64,000 nt of DNA from Caballeronia sp. SEWSISQ10-4 2 (GTDB lineage: Bacteria > Pseudomonadota > Gammaproteobacteria > Burkholderiales > Burkholderiaceae), in the NCBI RefSeq assembly GCF_030464885.1, contig NZ_JALPRJ010000040.1:1-64000 (forward strand). The letters are read 5' to 3'. Both the position numbers and the translations under genes were made by a program. Below are positions 33,157 through 42,094 of the stretch, piece by piece. Numbering within the stretch: position 1 is the first letter of the stretch; the number at the start of each line of letters is the position of its first letter. The notes under the pieces were generated by a model. That model made no database searches and was not told the DNA's origin. It saw only the letters and a list, made by a program, of their open reading frames with translations.

Positions 33157-34040
33157 CGCTTCTCTCCGCGCAGTTTGGGATCGAGCGCGTCGCGCAAGGC
33201 ATCGCCCAACAGGTTTAGGGCCAGTACCGTGAGCAGGATGGCCACGCAGGGGAAAACGATCAGCCACCAGGCGTCGAGAATATTGTTGAAGCCTTCCCGG
33301 ATCATGCTGCCCCAGGTCGCAATCGGCGGCGGCACGCCGAGGCCGATGAAGCTGAGCGAGGCTTCGGTGCGGATCGCCGCGGCCATCCACAGCGAGGCCA
33401 GCACGATCACGTCCGAGGCCATGTTGGGCAGGATGTGCACCCCCATCAGGCGCATCGGTCCGAAGCCTAAGGCACGGCCTGCCTCGATAAAATCTCGCTG
33501 CTTGAGCGCGATTGTCGGTGCGCGCGCAATCCGCACGAACGGCGCGATTTCGGTGATCGCGATCGCCACGATCAGATTCTCGAGACTGGCGCCGAGCATG
33601 GCCGCCACCATCAGTCCGAGCAACAGCGTGGGAAACGACAGGAGTACATCGACCAGCCCCATCACCAACTGATCGAACCAGCCGCCCAGGTAGCCGGCCA
33701 GTATGCCGAGCGCGGAACCAATCAGCATGGCGATCAAGACCGCGAGAAAGCCTACCAGGAGCGAAATGCGGGCACCATAGATCAGGCGCGAGAGCACATC
33801 GCGGCCATAGCTGTCGGTGCCCAGCCAGAAATCAGCAGATGGCGGATCCAGCCGATAAGCAATGTTCTGCTGAAGCGGATCGTGGGGCGCGAGCCAGGGG
33901 GCGAATACCGCCGCCAGGACGATTATCAGCAACAGGGTCACGCCTATCCAGGCGACACGATTGCTGAGGAGTGCACGCCATAGACTGTCGGGCGGGGTGG
34001 CGGGAACTGTGGGCGGGGCCGAAGGCGAGAGCGTGCTCAT
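33153..34040 (-). CDS. Dpp-type ABC transporter permease (DppC-like)
   Basis: A 295-residue inner-membrane permease with about six segments and an N-terminal cytoplasmic tail rich in Pro/Ser/Thr. Typical stretches are WLAPHDPLQQNIAYRLDPPS, WLGTDSYGRDVLSRLIYGAR and the EAA-loop region EAGRALGFGPMRLMGVHILP. The start overlaps the DppB-like stop (ATGA). It pairs with the DppB-like permease for import of a peptide-like or opine-like solute. Confidence 0.93.
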   Translation of the reverse strand: MSTLSPSAPPTVPATPPDSLWRALLSNRVAWIGVTLLLIIVLAAVFAPWLAPHDPLQQNIAYRLDPPSADFWLGTDSYGRDVLSRLIYGARISLLVGFLAVLIAMLIGSALGILAGYLGGWFDQLVMGLVDVLLSFPTLLLGLMVAAMLGASLENLIVAIAITEIAPFVRIARAPTIALKQRDFIEAGRALGFGPMRLMGVHILPNMASDVIVLASLWMAAAIRTEASLSFIGLGVPPPIATWGSMIREGFNNILDAWWLIVFPCVAILLTVLALNLLGDALRDALDPKLRGEKR

Positions 34041-34978
34041 TTGTATTTCACTCGAGGGTCGACCCACCCGTAGGCGAGGTCAGTCAACAGGTTCACGATG
34101 ATCACGCAGGCAGCGAACACGATCATCAGGCCTTGCAGCAGGGTATAGTCGCGCGCGTTCAAGGCGCCCAGAATCAACTTGCCCAGGCCGGGCCGGTTGA
34201 AGACGATTTCGGTGAGAACCGAGTTGCCGATCAGGGTGCCGAAATACAGGCCGACCACCGTGAGAATGGGAATCAGCGCGTTGCGTAAGCCGTGGCGCAA
34301 GATCAGTTGGCTCGGGCGCAGCCCTTTGGCGCGTGCCGTGCGGATGTAGTCTTCGCTGAGCACGCTCAACATCGACGAGCGGGCGACCCGGGTGACGTAG
34401 GCTGTCATGATCAAACCCAGGTTGAAGGCCGGCAGCACCAGGCCACGCCATTGGCTCCACGGGTTACCTGAAGTCGTGCTGCCGATGACCGGGAACCAGT
34501 TCAGCTCGATGGCGAACACCAGCAGCATCAGAATCCCGGACACGAACGCGGGAAACGACAGGCCCGCCAGCGACAGGAAGCGACTCACGTAGTCGGGCCA
34601 GGCATCGCGCCGCAGCGCGGCCCAGATCCCCAGCGGCAGACCGAGGCCGATGCCGATGACAATGGCGGCGAAGCTCAACTGCAGGGTCCATGGCAGCACC
34701 TCGGCGACCTCTCGCAGAACACTCCGGCCGTTCGACAGGGAGTAACCGAAATTGCCCGTTAGCGCGTCACTCAGAAAATTCAAGTACTGCGTATGAAGCG
34801 GGAGGTTCAAGCCCAAGTGGGTGCGCAGCGCCGACAGAGCCGCGGCACTGGCCTGGTCGCCGAGCATGGCGGCGGCGGGGTCACCCGGTACCAGCCGCAC
34901 CAGCACGAATACCGCGGTCAGCATTGCCAGCAGCGTGGGAATGGCGAGCAGGAGGCGTTTAACGGTGTAGCGCATCAT
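34037..34978 (-). CDS. Dpp-type ABC transporter permease (DppB-like)
   Basis: A 313-residue inner-membrane permease beginning RYTVKRLLLAIPTLLAMLTA and LVPGDPAAAMLGDQAS, classic for DppB. The coupling loop EDYIRTARAKGLRPSQLILR and the C-terminal ALNARDYTLLQGLMIVFA are present. Its ATG overlaps the stop of the upstream oxidoreductase gene, which ties the importer to the oxidase enzymes in one transcript. Confidence 0.93.
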   Translation of the reverse strand: MMRYTVKRLLLAIPTLLAMLTAVFVLVRLVPGDPAAAMLGDQASAAALSALRTHLGLNLPLHTQYLNFLSDALTGNFGYSLSNGRSVLREVAEVLPWTLQLSFAAIVIGIGLGLPLGIWAALRRDAWPDYVSRFLSLAGLSFPAFVSGILMLLVFAIELNWFPVIGSTTSGNPWSQWRGLVLPAFNLGLIMTAYVTRVARSSMLSVLSEDYIRTARAKGLRPSQLILRHGLRNALIPILTVVGLYFGTLIGNSVLTEIVFNRPGLGKLILGALNARDYTLLQGLMIVFAACVIIVNLLTDLAYGWVDPRVKYK

Positions 34979-36195
34979 GCTGCGACCTCCGCTGGCGGTG
35001 TGGCCGTCAAGCGTCGCGCGTTCAGGGCGCCGATGGCGCGCCGCGTCGAACCGCTGACGATCAGATCCGTCAGCGCAGCGCCCACGACGGGCACCAACTG
35101 GAATCCGTGACCCGAATAACCGAAGGCATGGAAGACCCCCGGCGCGTTCACCGCGGCCCCGATGACGGGCAGCAGGTCCTCTGTTTTTGCCTCCAGGCCC
35201 GACCAGACACGCACGATGTGAATATCGCGTACGCAGGGGAATAGATCGGTTGCCGCCCGGGCGCCTTTGGACAGGACACCCATTCGTACGACCGAGGTTT
35301 CGGCGTCCAAATTGGGGATTCCCTGCAAGCCGCCGCCGATAACCAGCGTGCCCTGATCCGACTGCTTGAAAGACAGGGAGCGCCCCATGATCGATACCAC
35401 TGGTTCAATCATGGGGGCCAGCCGTTCCGAGACGATCATCATGGAAGCCTTTGTATCAAGCGGAATGTCATCGCCCACCATCGCCGCGATGCGTCCGGAC
35501 CAGGCGCCTGCCGCGTTGATCACGAACGGCACGACGAGGGTGCTGGTTTGCCCGCGGCCATGATCGCGGCTCTGATCACGACCAAGCGCTTGGCCGCCGC
35601 CCCGTTCGCCGTCGGTGACTGCCGCACCATCCATCTCGATGGACCAATCCTGGCCACGCCGCTCGATGCGCCGCACGCCGCATCCTTCGCGGATCACGAC
35701 GCCGGTTGCCTGCGCGCTGCGCCGGAAGGCTGCGAGGGTGCGGTGCGGATCCGCCGCGCCATTGTCAGGTGCAATCGATGCGCCGATGCAATGCCGGCTG
35801 ATCGCCGGGACCCGCCTGCGCAGCTCTCGGGCATCGATGATTGCTTCGTGCGTATAGCCCAAGCCGTTCAGCCTGGAAACGCGCTCCTCGAGTTTGGACA
35901 AGATGCCGGGCTGTTCCGCCACGCAGATCTGGCCATGTGCGTGGAAGCCGCAGTCATCGCCGACCAGTGAACCGATGTTGTGCCACATCTCCATCGATTC
36001 GAGCGCCAGATCCAGTTCGCCCAGATCGCGGTTGAGCGTGCGCACGCCCGCGGCGGACGCCCCGGACGCGTGCCTCCCGACCCACGCCCGTTCGAGCACG
36101 ACGACGCGTTTTCCCGCTCGGCCGAGGTGCAGGGCCGCCGACAGGCCGTGCAGGCCACCACCGATCACGGCGACATCGAAGACGGCGCTGGTCAT
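34975..36195 (-). CDS. FAD-dependent amino-acid/opine oxidoreductase (DadA-like), second beta-type subunit
   Basis: A 406-residue flavoprotein of the D-amino-acid-oxidase (DAO) family. The dinucleotide-binding start is VAVIGGGLHGLSAALHLGRA, followed by VVVLERAWVGRHASGASAAG. The C-terminal FAD-contact region has VWSGLEAKTEDLLPVIGAA and FHAFGYSGHGFQLVPVVGAA. Such enzymes oxidise secondary or D-amino acids and opines to an imine, usually as a membrane-associated dehydrogenase. It is unusual that this operon also has another DAO-type protein (37941-39101). Start and stop overlap the neighbours by 4 bp. Confidence 0.88.
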   Translation of the reverse strand: MTSAVFDVAVIGGGLHGLSAALHLGRAGKRVVVLERAWVGRHASGASAAGVRTLNRDLGELDLALESMEMWHNIGSLVGDDCGFHAHGQICVAEQPGILSKLEERVSRLNGLGYTHEAIIDARELRRRVPAISRHCIGASIAPDNGAADPHRTLAAFRRSAQATGVVIREGCGVRRIERRGQDWSIEMDGAAVTDGERGGGQALGRDQSRDHGRGQTSTLVVPFVINAAGAWSGRIAAMVGDDIPLDTKASMMIVSERLAPMIEPVVSIMGRSLSFKQSDQGTLVIGGGLQGIPNLDAETSVVRMGVLSKGARAATDLFPCVRDIHIVRVWSGLEAKTEDLLPVIGAAVNAPGVFHAFGYSGHGFQLVPVVGAALTDLIVSGSTRRAIGALNARRLTATPPAEVAA

Positions 36196-37604
36196 GCTGC
36201 GTGGCTCCCTGCATCGCTCCCACTATCCAGGGACGCCAACTCGCCCAGGGTCAATGGCTTGAGAGGGGGCCGGATGCGGTAAAACCCGATTTCCTCGACC
36301 GGCTTCCCGTGCGCCGCAGCGAGAATGTGCGCGACCGTGTAGCCGCACTGCCGGCCCTGGCACGGTCCCATTCCCGCACGCGTAAATGCCTTGATCTGAT
36401 TCGGGCCCGGCTGGCCGATTTTGGCGGCCGCGCGGATCTGGCCAGCGGTCAATTCCTCGCAACGGCACACCATCGTGTCGTCCGTCGGTGCGAACAGTTC
36501 CGCGCGAGGCGGGTACAAGGCGTCGAGCACCGGGCGAATTGACAGTTCCGTTGCCAGTCGCCGGCGCATGGGCTCGGCGAGGCGTCGCGCCGCATCGTCC
36601 TGCAACTTGCCGGCGCGCATCGCGATACCGAGTGCTGCCAGGTCGCCGCGCGTGCGGGCGGCATGCGCGCCACCGATGCCTGCGCCATCGCCAGCCAAAA
36701 AAATCCCGGGCTTGCTCGTCTGGCCCCACTCGTCGAGCGTCGGCGCGAGACAGAATTGAGCGGCGCTCCAGACGTGTTCGCAACCGAGTGCTTGCGTCAT
36801 ATGGATCGACGGAACCACGCCCTCGTGTATCAGCAAGAGCTCGGCCGCGACGCGTTGCGACTGTCCGTCGGCGGTTTGATAAACGAGATGCTCCAGGCGC
36901 TGGTCGCCCTGTGCACGCAGTTGCGTGACGCCGCGGATGATGGGAAAGCCGGCACGTCGCAACTCACGTGTCCAGCCCAGACCTTTGAGTATGTCTTTCC
37001 AGGCGTGGCGTGCGCTCGCCACATGCGGCAGGGCACGCCGCCAACCATCAGCGGGCGCGGTGTCCAGCCAACCGGCGATGCTGCCGCCGGCGCGCAGCAA
37101 CTGCACCATGTAAAGCAGGGCGAGGGGCCCGCTGCCCGCGATCCATGGCGGGTTTTGTGGAATCTCGCGCGCGGTCTTCAGGAGGATCTGGGCCGCGCCC
37201 ACCGTCAGCACACCGGGCAAGGTCCAGCCCGGAAAAGGAGCGGGCCGTTCCTGCGCGCCGGTGGCTAGCAGCACATTGGCGGCTTGCACGCATTCCGCCT
37301 GTTGCGCGCGGCTCATGTAGACCTGCCAGCCAGGCTCGATTTGCCACACCTGGGTGCCGGGTTCGTAGACGGCGCCGCTCGCCCGGAATGCTTGCGCGAG
37401 CGGCAGGCCGGCAGCATATTCGTCGCCCAGTAATTTGCCGGTACTGGTGTCGGCCCGGGTTTCGATCGCGCGCCAGATCTGGCCGCCCGGCGCGTGTTGA
37501 TCATCCACCACCAACACGCTCAAGCCCAGGCAGCGGGCCCGCAGCGCCGCGCTCATGCCCGCTGGGCCAGCGCCGATGATCAGTAAGTCGACGGCGCGGT
37601 TCAT
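36192..37604 (-). CDS. HcnB/OoxA-like FAD oxidoreductase subunit with BFD-type Fe-S domain
   Basis: A 470-residue alpha-type subunit. The N-terminus binds FAD (LLIIGAGPAGMSAALRARCL, VVDDQHAPGGQIWRA) and a central pyridine-nucleotide-disulfide-reductase region contains VLLATGAQERPAPFPGWTLP. Near the C-terminus, VCRCEELTAGQI and GPCQGRQCGYTV give four Cys in BFD-like 2Fe-2S spacing. This architecture is shared by opine oxidase OoxA, hydrogen cyanide synthase HcnB and D-hydroxyproline dehydrogenase alpha subunits. It is flanked by a small Fe-S subunit and DAO-type subunits, so it should form a multi-subunit dehydrogenase with them. Confidence 0.9.
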   Translation of the reverse strand: MNRAVDLLIIGAGPAGMSAALRARCLGLSVLVVDDQHAPGGQIWRAIETRADTSTGKLLGDEYAAGLPLAQAFRASGAVYEPGTQVWQIEPGWQVYMSRAQQAECVQAANVLLATGAQERPAPFPGWTLPGVLTVGAAQILLKTAREIPQNPPWIAGSGPLALLYMVQLLRAGGSIAGWLDTAPADGWRRALPHVASARHAWKDILKGLGWTRELRRAGFPIIRGVTQLRAQGDQRLEHLVYQTADGQSQRVAAELLLIHEGVVPSIHMTQALGCEHVWSAAQFCLAPTLDEWGQTSKPGIFLAGDGAGIGGAHAARTRGDLAALGIAMRAGKLQDDAARRLAEPMRRRLATELSIRPVLDALYPPRAELFAPTDDTMVCRCEELTAGQIRAAAKIGQPGPNQIKAFTRAGMGPCQGRQCGYTVAHILAAAHGKPVEEIGFYRIRPPLKPLTLGELASLDSGSDAGSHAA

Positions 37605-37972
37605 GGTGAAACTCCGCCTTGCATGCCGTCGCGAGGGTCGACAGCGTCTTCCGGCGCCGCCATCGTGAGCGCGCGCCGGCCGTGCTGGCGTTCCACGCGC
37701 ATGCCCCCGCGCACCTGCACGAGGCAGGTCTGCGTGGATGCCACGCCATCGACGCTGGCAAGGCATTCGAAGCACACACCCATCATGCAATACGGCGTGC
37801 GCGGGCTGCCGCTCACCGGGGTGGTGCGCGAGAACGGCGGATCCAGCCGCAGCAGGACCGCAGCAATGCTGTCGCCCGGTTCGGCGCTCACCGTTTGTCC
37901 GTCGATCGTCAAGGTCAAAGCGGGGACTGTCGCCCCGGGGTCATGCAGTTTGCGGAACATCGAAGCGTCCAT
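37601..37972 (-). CDS. HcnA/OoxX-like small 2Fe-2S subunit
   Basis: A 123-residue 2Fe-2S protein of the Fer2_4 type. The fold opens with LTLTIDGQTVSAEPGDSIAA, and cluster ligands are in YCMMGVCFECLASVDG with a later Cys in TQTCLVQV. Such proteins are the gamma or small subunit of opine oxidases, hydrogen cyanide synthase and hydroxyproline dehydrogenase, passing electrons between the two flavoproteins. The start at 37972 lies inside the end of the upstream gene; an ATG four codons later is possible. It overlaps the next gene by 4 bp. Confidence 0.88.
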   Translation of the reverse strand: MDASMFRKLHDPGATVPALTLTIDGQTVSAEPGDSIAAVLLRLDPPFSRTTPVSGSPRTPYCMMGVCFECLASVDGVASTQTCLVQVRGGMRVERQHGRRALTMAAPEDAVDPRDGMQGGVSP

Positions 37973-39101
37973 GGTGAAAAACCTGCAGTTCGGCCGGAAT
38001 AAGCGCTTGCGCGAATGCGGCCGCAAGCGGGCCCGCATGAAACGCGGCTAGCGTAATGCCGGAGTGACAAAGTGCGATCCATGCGCCTGGCTGGTCGACG
38101 GAACCTGCATAGACCGGGCAGCCGTCCGGCGTCATGACGCGCAGGCACGACCAGTGCCGCATCAGCAGCGCTTGCCCCAACGCGGGCAACACACGGCCAG
38201 CCTGACGACTCATGCGGGCCGCGGCGGCGGTCGTCGTGCTCAGATCGAAGCCGACTTCCTCGTGCGTGACGCCAACCATTACCGTTCCTTCGGCGGTCTG
38301 CCGAAGGCCACTGGCCGGCAAGGGGAGTATTGGCGCCAGGCGCTCGGTGACCAGGAGCTGCCCGCGTTGCGCGTGCAGCGGCACGTCCAGTCCGACCATC
38401 CGGCCGAGCGCCGGCGAGCCCAGTCCGGCGGCAACGACCACTTGAGCCGCCTCGAAGCGCTGGGCCCCGACCTGTACCTCGAAGCCGCCGCCGGTGCGCG
38501 GCGCGATGCGCGAAACCGCGCTGTTGGCGCGCAGGTGTCCGCCACGCAATTGAAGGCCGCGCTGCAGCGCGGCCAGCAGGCGGAGCGGATTGACGTGACC
38601 ATCGACGAGTCCGTAACTCGCGCCGCTGACTTCGGGCCCGAACTGGACCTTGGGCAGCAGACGCTGCAGGGCGGCGCGATCCAGCATTTCCGTGCAGCGT
38701 TCTTGCCCGGGCAACTGCTCGGCCCAGCGCGCCAGCTTCTCGGCACGTTGATCCCATTGCGCCTGGCCGAGACAGAAATGCAGACCGCCGTCGGCCCGGT
38801 AGTCCAGTTCGATGCCGGTTTCGGCGGTCAACTCACGAGCAAAGGCGGGCCACAATGCCACGCTCTGGCGCGACAGCTGTTGGTAGGCCGGAACGTCGAA
38901 GCCCTTGCCTTGTACCCACACCAGTCCGAAGTTCGCCTTCGCCGCGCGCAAGTCGCCATCGGCGCCATCGAGCGCCAGCACGCTCAGGCCGCGGCCGGCC
39001 AGACCGTAAGCGATCGCGGTACCGACCATGCCGGCACCCGCTACGATTACGTCGTAGGTTTGCTTCGTCAGTTGCCGTTCTGTACTCCTATTGACTGTCA
39101 T
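37941..39101 (-). CDS. OoxB/HcnC-like FAD-dependent oxidase, beta subunit
   Basis: A 386-residue DAO-family flavoprotein. FAD binding is seen in DVIVAGAGMVGTAIAYGLAG and LALDGADGDLRAAKANFGLV; the C-terminal flavin contact includes RVMTPDGCPVYAGSVDQPGA and LCHSGITLAAFHAGPLAAAF. It is the first gene of an eight-gene operon and pairs naturally with the OoxX- and OoxA-like subunits that follow. The start at 39101 is preferred because a longer version would overlap the divergent LysR promoter. Substrate could be an opine, D-amino acid or hydroxyproline isomer; opine-like is favoured by the Dpp-type importer. Confidence 0.88.
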   Translation of the reverse strand: MTVNRSTERQLTKQTYDVIVAGAGMVGTAIAYGLAGRGLSVLALDGADGDLRAAKANFGLVWVQGKGFDVPAYQQLSRQSVALWPAFARELTAETGIELDYRADGGLHFCLGQAQWDQRAEKLARWAEQLPGQERCTEMLDRAALQRLLPKVQFGPEVSGASYGLVDGHVNPLRLLAALQRGLQLRGGHLRANSAVSRIAPRTGGGFEVQVGAQRFEAAQVVVAAGLGSPALGRMVGLDVPLHAQRGQLLVTERLAPILPLPASGLRQTAEGTVMVGVTHEEVGFDLSTTTAAAARMSRQAGRVLPALGQALLMRHWSCLRVMTPDGCPVYAGSVDQPGAWIALCHSGITLAAFHAGPLAAAFAQALIPAELQVFHHGRFDVPQTA

Positions 39102-39199
39102 CGCGGTACCGGGAAAATGAGCGGGCGCGCGTCCCAATGTTTGTTATGCTCGAACGCGCATCAGTATCGGTTGGTCGGCCTATTTCCAAGGGGTGTGGC

Positions 39200-40117
39200 A
39201 TGAAGCGGCAACTCAATTTGCGCCAGATCGAAGCGTTCAAGGCCGTCATAGAACAAGGCACTGTCAGCCGCGCCGCCGAAATCCTGTTTGTCTCGCAGCC
39301 GGCGGTGAGCAAACTGCTGGCCCACCTCGAAGACGAGACGGGGTTGGCTCTCTTCGAGCGCATCCGCGGCAAGCTGGCGCCGACGCGCCACGGCATGCGC
39401 CTGTACGCGGAAATCGATCGCATCTTCGCCGGCGTGCGACAGGTCGAGCAGGCCGTCGACTCGCTGCGCCGCGACGAACAGCGGCATCTCACGGTGGGTG
39501 TATTGCCCGCATTGTCGGGTTCGTTCATCCGGCGCGTCGTCATGAATTTCCTGAAGGTCCATCCCGACGTACGCGTGTCCATCGAGACGCGCAGCTCGCA
39601 GTTCGTGGCCGACTGGCTGATCACGCGGCAGATCGATGTCGGCCTGGTTAGCGGCCTGATGGACAATCCGTATATCGATAGCGAGTCGCTCATGGAGCAT
39701 CCCCTGATTTGCGCCTTGCCGCCGACGCATCCGTTGTGCAAGAAAAAAATCATCCGTCCGCAGGACCTCGATGACGTTCCGTTCGTGACCTTCTCGGCCA
39801 AGAGCCAGACCCGCCAGTTGGTCGAAGTGGCGTTTCAGCGCCATGCGGTGCGACTGAACGTGGTGCTCGAAACTGGCACCGCGCCGACCGTTTGCGAATT
39901 CATTGCTGCGGGCCTCGGTGTGTCGTTGATTCATCCGCTGTTCGCCGTCGGTTCACAGGATCGGCTGGTGCTGCGCCGCTTCAAGCCGGACATGGCCTTC
40001 GATTTCCGGCTCTGCCGGATGCCTGCATCGCGCAATGCCGGTCTCGTCGACACGTTTATTGAAGGCGCGCGCCTCGTGGCGGCACAGGTTTCGGCCGAAT
40101 TGCTCAGTGACCAGTAA
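39200..40117 (+). CDS. LysR family regulator of the oxidase operon (NocR/OccR-like)
   Basis: A 305-residue LysR-type regulator. The winged helix holds VEAFK-like IEAFKAVIEQGTVSRAAEIL and SQPAVSKLLAHLEDETGL, followed by an effector domain with GLGVSLIHPLFAV. The pattern resembles opine regulators such as NocR and OccR. The start at 39200 has AAGGGG as ribosome site. It is divergent from the OoxB-like gene with only about 100 nt between starts, so the binding site must overlap both promoters. Its last 14 bp overlap the end of the convergent binding-protein gene. Confidence 0.9.
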   Translation: MKRQLNLRQIEAFKAVIEQGTVSRAAEILFVSQPAVSKLLAHLEDETGLALFERIRGKLAPTRHGMRLYAEIDRIFAGVRQVEQAVDSLRRDEQRHLTVGVLPALSGSFIRRVVMNFLKVHPDVRVSIETRSSQFVADWLITRQIDVGLVSGLMDNPYIDSESLMEHPLICALPPTHPLCKKKIIRPQDLDDVPFVTFSAKSQTRQLVEVAFQRHAVRLNVVLETGTAPTVCEFIAAGLGVSLIHPLFAVGSQDRLVLRRFKPDMAFDFRLCRMPASRNAGLVDTFIEGARLVAAQVSAELLSDQ

Positions 40118-41675
40118 GCGATGTCTTCTCGGTGATGGGCGGCGCGAGGTTCAATGAACCCAACAAGCCGTACCCGTACACGACCTTGTTGCTATGAACC
40201 CAGACTTGCAACAAGCCGAACAGCGGCACCGAGCAGACGTCATCGTGAATCTTCTGTTGCGCGCTTTTCCACAAAGCCAGTTGCTTGTTCGGGTCTGGTT
40301 CCAGGCGTGCCGCACGGATGTCGGCGTCCGCCATCGAGCAGTGGGAGAAGTTCGACATCGCTGTTGGAGAATTCACCGCCGCGGCGGAATCGTAGAACTC
40401 GCTTAGCCAGGCATCGGCGTTGGGAAAGCGTGCTGCGCCATAGAACACCAACGCGCTCAAGTCTTTCCGGCTTTGTGCCTGATAGGTCGAGTGATCGACC
40501 ACTTCCATGGTCAGCTTGATCCCGGCCTTCGCCAACTGCGACTGCACGATTTCCATGATCGGTTCCTGCTCCGAGATATTCGACACGATCGACTTGATGG
40601 TGATGCCGTTCGGAAAACCGGCTTCGGTCAGCAGCTTGCGAGCATCCGCGACGTTGTATGGATAGCCGCCGCTCGAACAGTCCTCTCCCAAGTAGCCTGG
40701 AGGGACCGCCGAGCAGCCCTTGGTGGCCACATCCGTGCCGACGTAATGCATGATCTCGTCGACGTTGATCGACTCGGCCAGCGCTTGCCGGACCTTGACG
40801 TTATCCAGCGGCTTGATCGTGCGATTGATGTACAAGGTGCGGAATTCGCCCGGTCTGAAGATATCGACATTCGTCCCGCTGCGTTTGCGGGCGCGTTCCA
40901 CCCAGCGTTGTTCGCGCTTGCCCGCAATGATGTCGAGCTCGCCCGAATCGAACGCCAGTTCGCGATCGCTGTCCGACGGGATCATCCGGTAGGTAATGCC
41001 CGCGAGCTTCGGCTTGCCGCGGAAATACTGATCGTTCGCAACCAGTTGCACGTATTGCTGCGTGACATGCTGGCTGAAGGCGAAGGGCCCGGTACCGACT
41101 GGATGATTACCGAACTGGTTGCCGTATTTCTCGGCCGCTTTCATGCTGAGGATATTGCCGCCGTGATAGTTCGATACGCGCCCGAGGAAGGTGGCATCGG
41201 GGTACTTCAACGTGACGCGCACGGTGTATGGGTCCGTGGCTTCGACCTTGTCGATCACGGCGAAGTTTGCCGCGAAGCTCGACCTCTTGGAGTCCGCGGC
41301 GCGCCGCAGCGAGTAGACGACATCCGCCGCGGTCAACTCACCCCAGTCCCCTTGAAACTTGACGCCGTGGCGCAGATGAAACGTCCACACGTTGTTGTCC
41401 TTCGAGGTCTCCCAGCTTTCGGCCAGGTCGGCCTCGAGTGACTTGGGATCCGCGCTGCCGGGCGCGAAGCGGACGAGACCATTGAAGATCTCGGCGACCA
41501 CCCCGACATCGTTGGTCGACGTGGCACGATTCGGATCCAGCGTCACGTTGTCTTCGGCGCCCGAACTGACGCGGATAACCGGACGTGGATCGCTCTGCGC
41601 CTGCGAGGCAACCGGGAAGCTCAAGCCCGCAGTAGCCAGCGCCACGATCAGCGTGAATAAGATTCGGTAGCTCAA
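40104..41675 (-). CDS. Dpp/Opp-type ABC transporter substrate-binding protein
   Basis: A 523-residue periplasmic protein of solute-binding family 5. It has a signal peptide (ILFTLIVALATAGLSFPVAS, cleavage near AQA) and family landmarks TLDPNRATSTNDVGVVAEIF, ESWETSKDNNVWTFHLRHGV and KVRQALAESINVDEIM. It has six or more Cys, including GYLGEDCSSGG and an internal pair that may form disulfides. It is the only binding protein in the block, so it most likely delivers the substrate to the DppBCDF-like proteins although it is in a separate transcript beyond the LysR gene. Confidence 0.9.
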   Translation of the reverse strand: MSYRILFTLIVALATAGLSFPVASQAQSDPRPVIRVSSGAEDNVTLDPNRATSTNDVGVVAEIFNGLVRFAPGSADPKSLEADLAESWETSKDNNVWTFHLRHGVKFQGDWGELTAADVVYSLRRAADSKRSSFAANFAVIDKVEATDPYTVRVTLKYPDATFLGRVSNYHGGNILSMKAAEKYGNQFGNHPVGTGPFAFSQHVTQQYVQLVANDQYFRGKPKLAGITYRMIPSDSDRELAFDSGELDIIAGKREQRWVERARKRSGTNVDIFRPGEFRTLYINRTIKPLDNVKVRQALAESINVDEIMHYVGTDVATKGCSAVPPGYLGEDCSSGGYPYNVADARKLLTEAGFPNGITIKSIVSNISEQEPIMEIVQSQLAKAGIKLTMEVVDHSTYQAQSRKDLSALVFYGAARFPNADAWLSEFYDSAAAVNSPTAMSNFSHCSMADADIRAARLEPDPNKQLALWKSAQQKIHDDVCSVPLFGLLQVWVHSNKVVYGYGLLGSLNLAPPITEKTSLTGH

Positions 41676-41955
41676 GTGTAGCCCTCGATCGAGATGCGTC
41701 GTTTCAGGAGTGACGCTAAGGTGAAGCCTTCAAATTAGGCTGTCAAAGTCCGGTATCGGCGTGGAGTATTCGAAAGAGTTATAGGTCGGGTAATCCCTTG
41801 TCGCGGGGCAATGCGGGTCAGTCGGTGCCCACCGTATGACCCGATATGGAGCGTCTGGGTGGCATAGACATGCAGCGCGGCAAAGCCCAAGCGGAATGGA
41901 TAAGGCGAGCGGTTTCAGATTCGCGACAAATCCCCATGACTTTTTTGCTTAATCT

Positions 41956-41988
41956 CAGTACGTACTGTTATGACGAAATTTTTCGTCA
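41956..41988. promoter_or_regulatory. Two adjacent perfect palindromes upstream of a LysR gene
   Basis: CAGTACGTACTG (41956-41967) and TGACGAAATTTTTCGTCA (41971-41988) are perfect palindromes 3 bp apart, in the 418-nt region between the divergent binding-protein and LysR genes. The region 41676-42094 has no supported gene. The palindromes are good operator candidates for one of the two LysR proteins or an outside repressor. Confidence 0.55.
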
Positions 41989-42094
41989 AATATCGGTACA
42001 TGTCGGCTGTGAAATCAGAATATGGCGCAAAAAAGAAACTGGATAATCGTTTTTTTTGGGTTGATGATAGTGTTTTGTTATGAACTAATTTCGA

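Noticed and set aside
41846..42046. 66-residue plus frame upstream of the LysR gene
   Set aside because: Contains the palindromes and AT-rich promoter region; no ribosome site or similarity.
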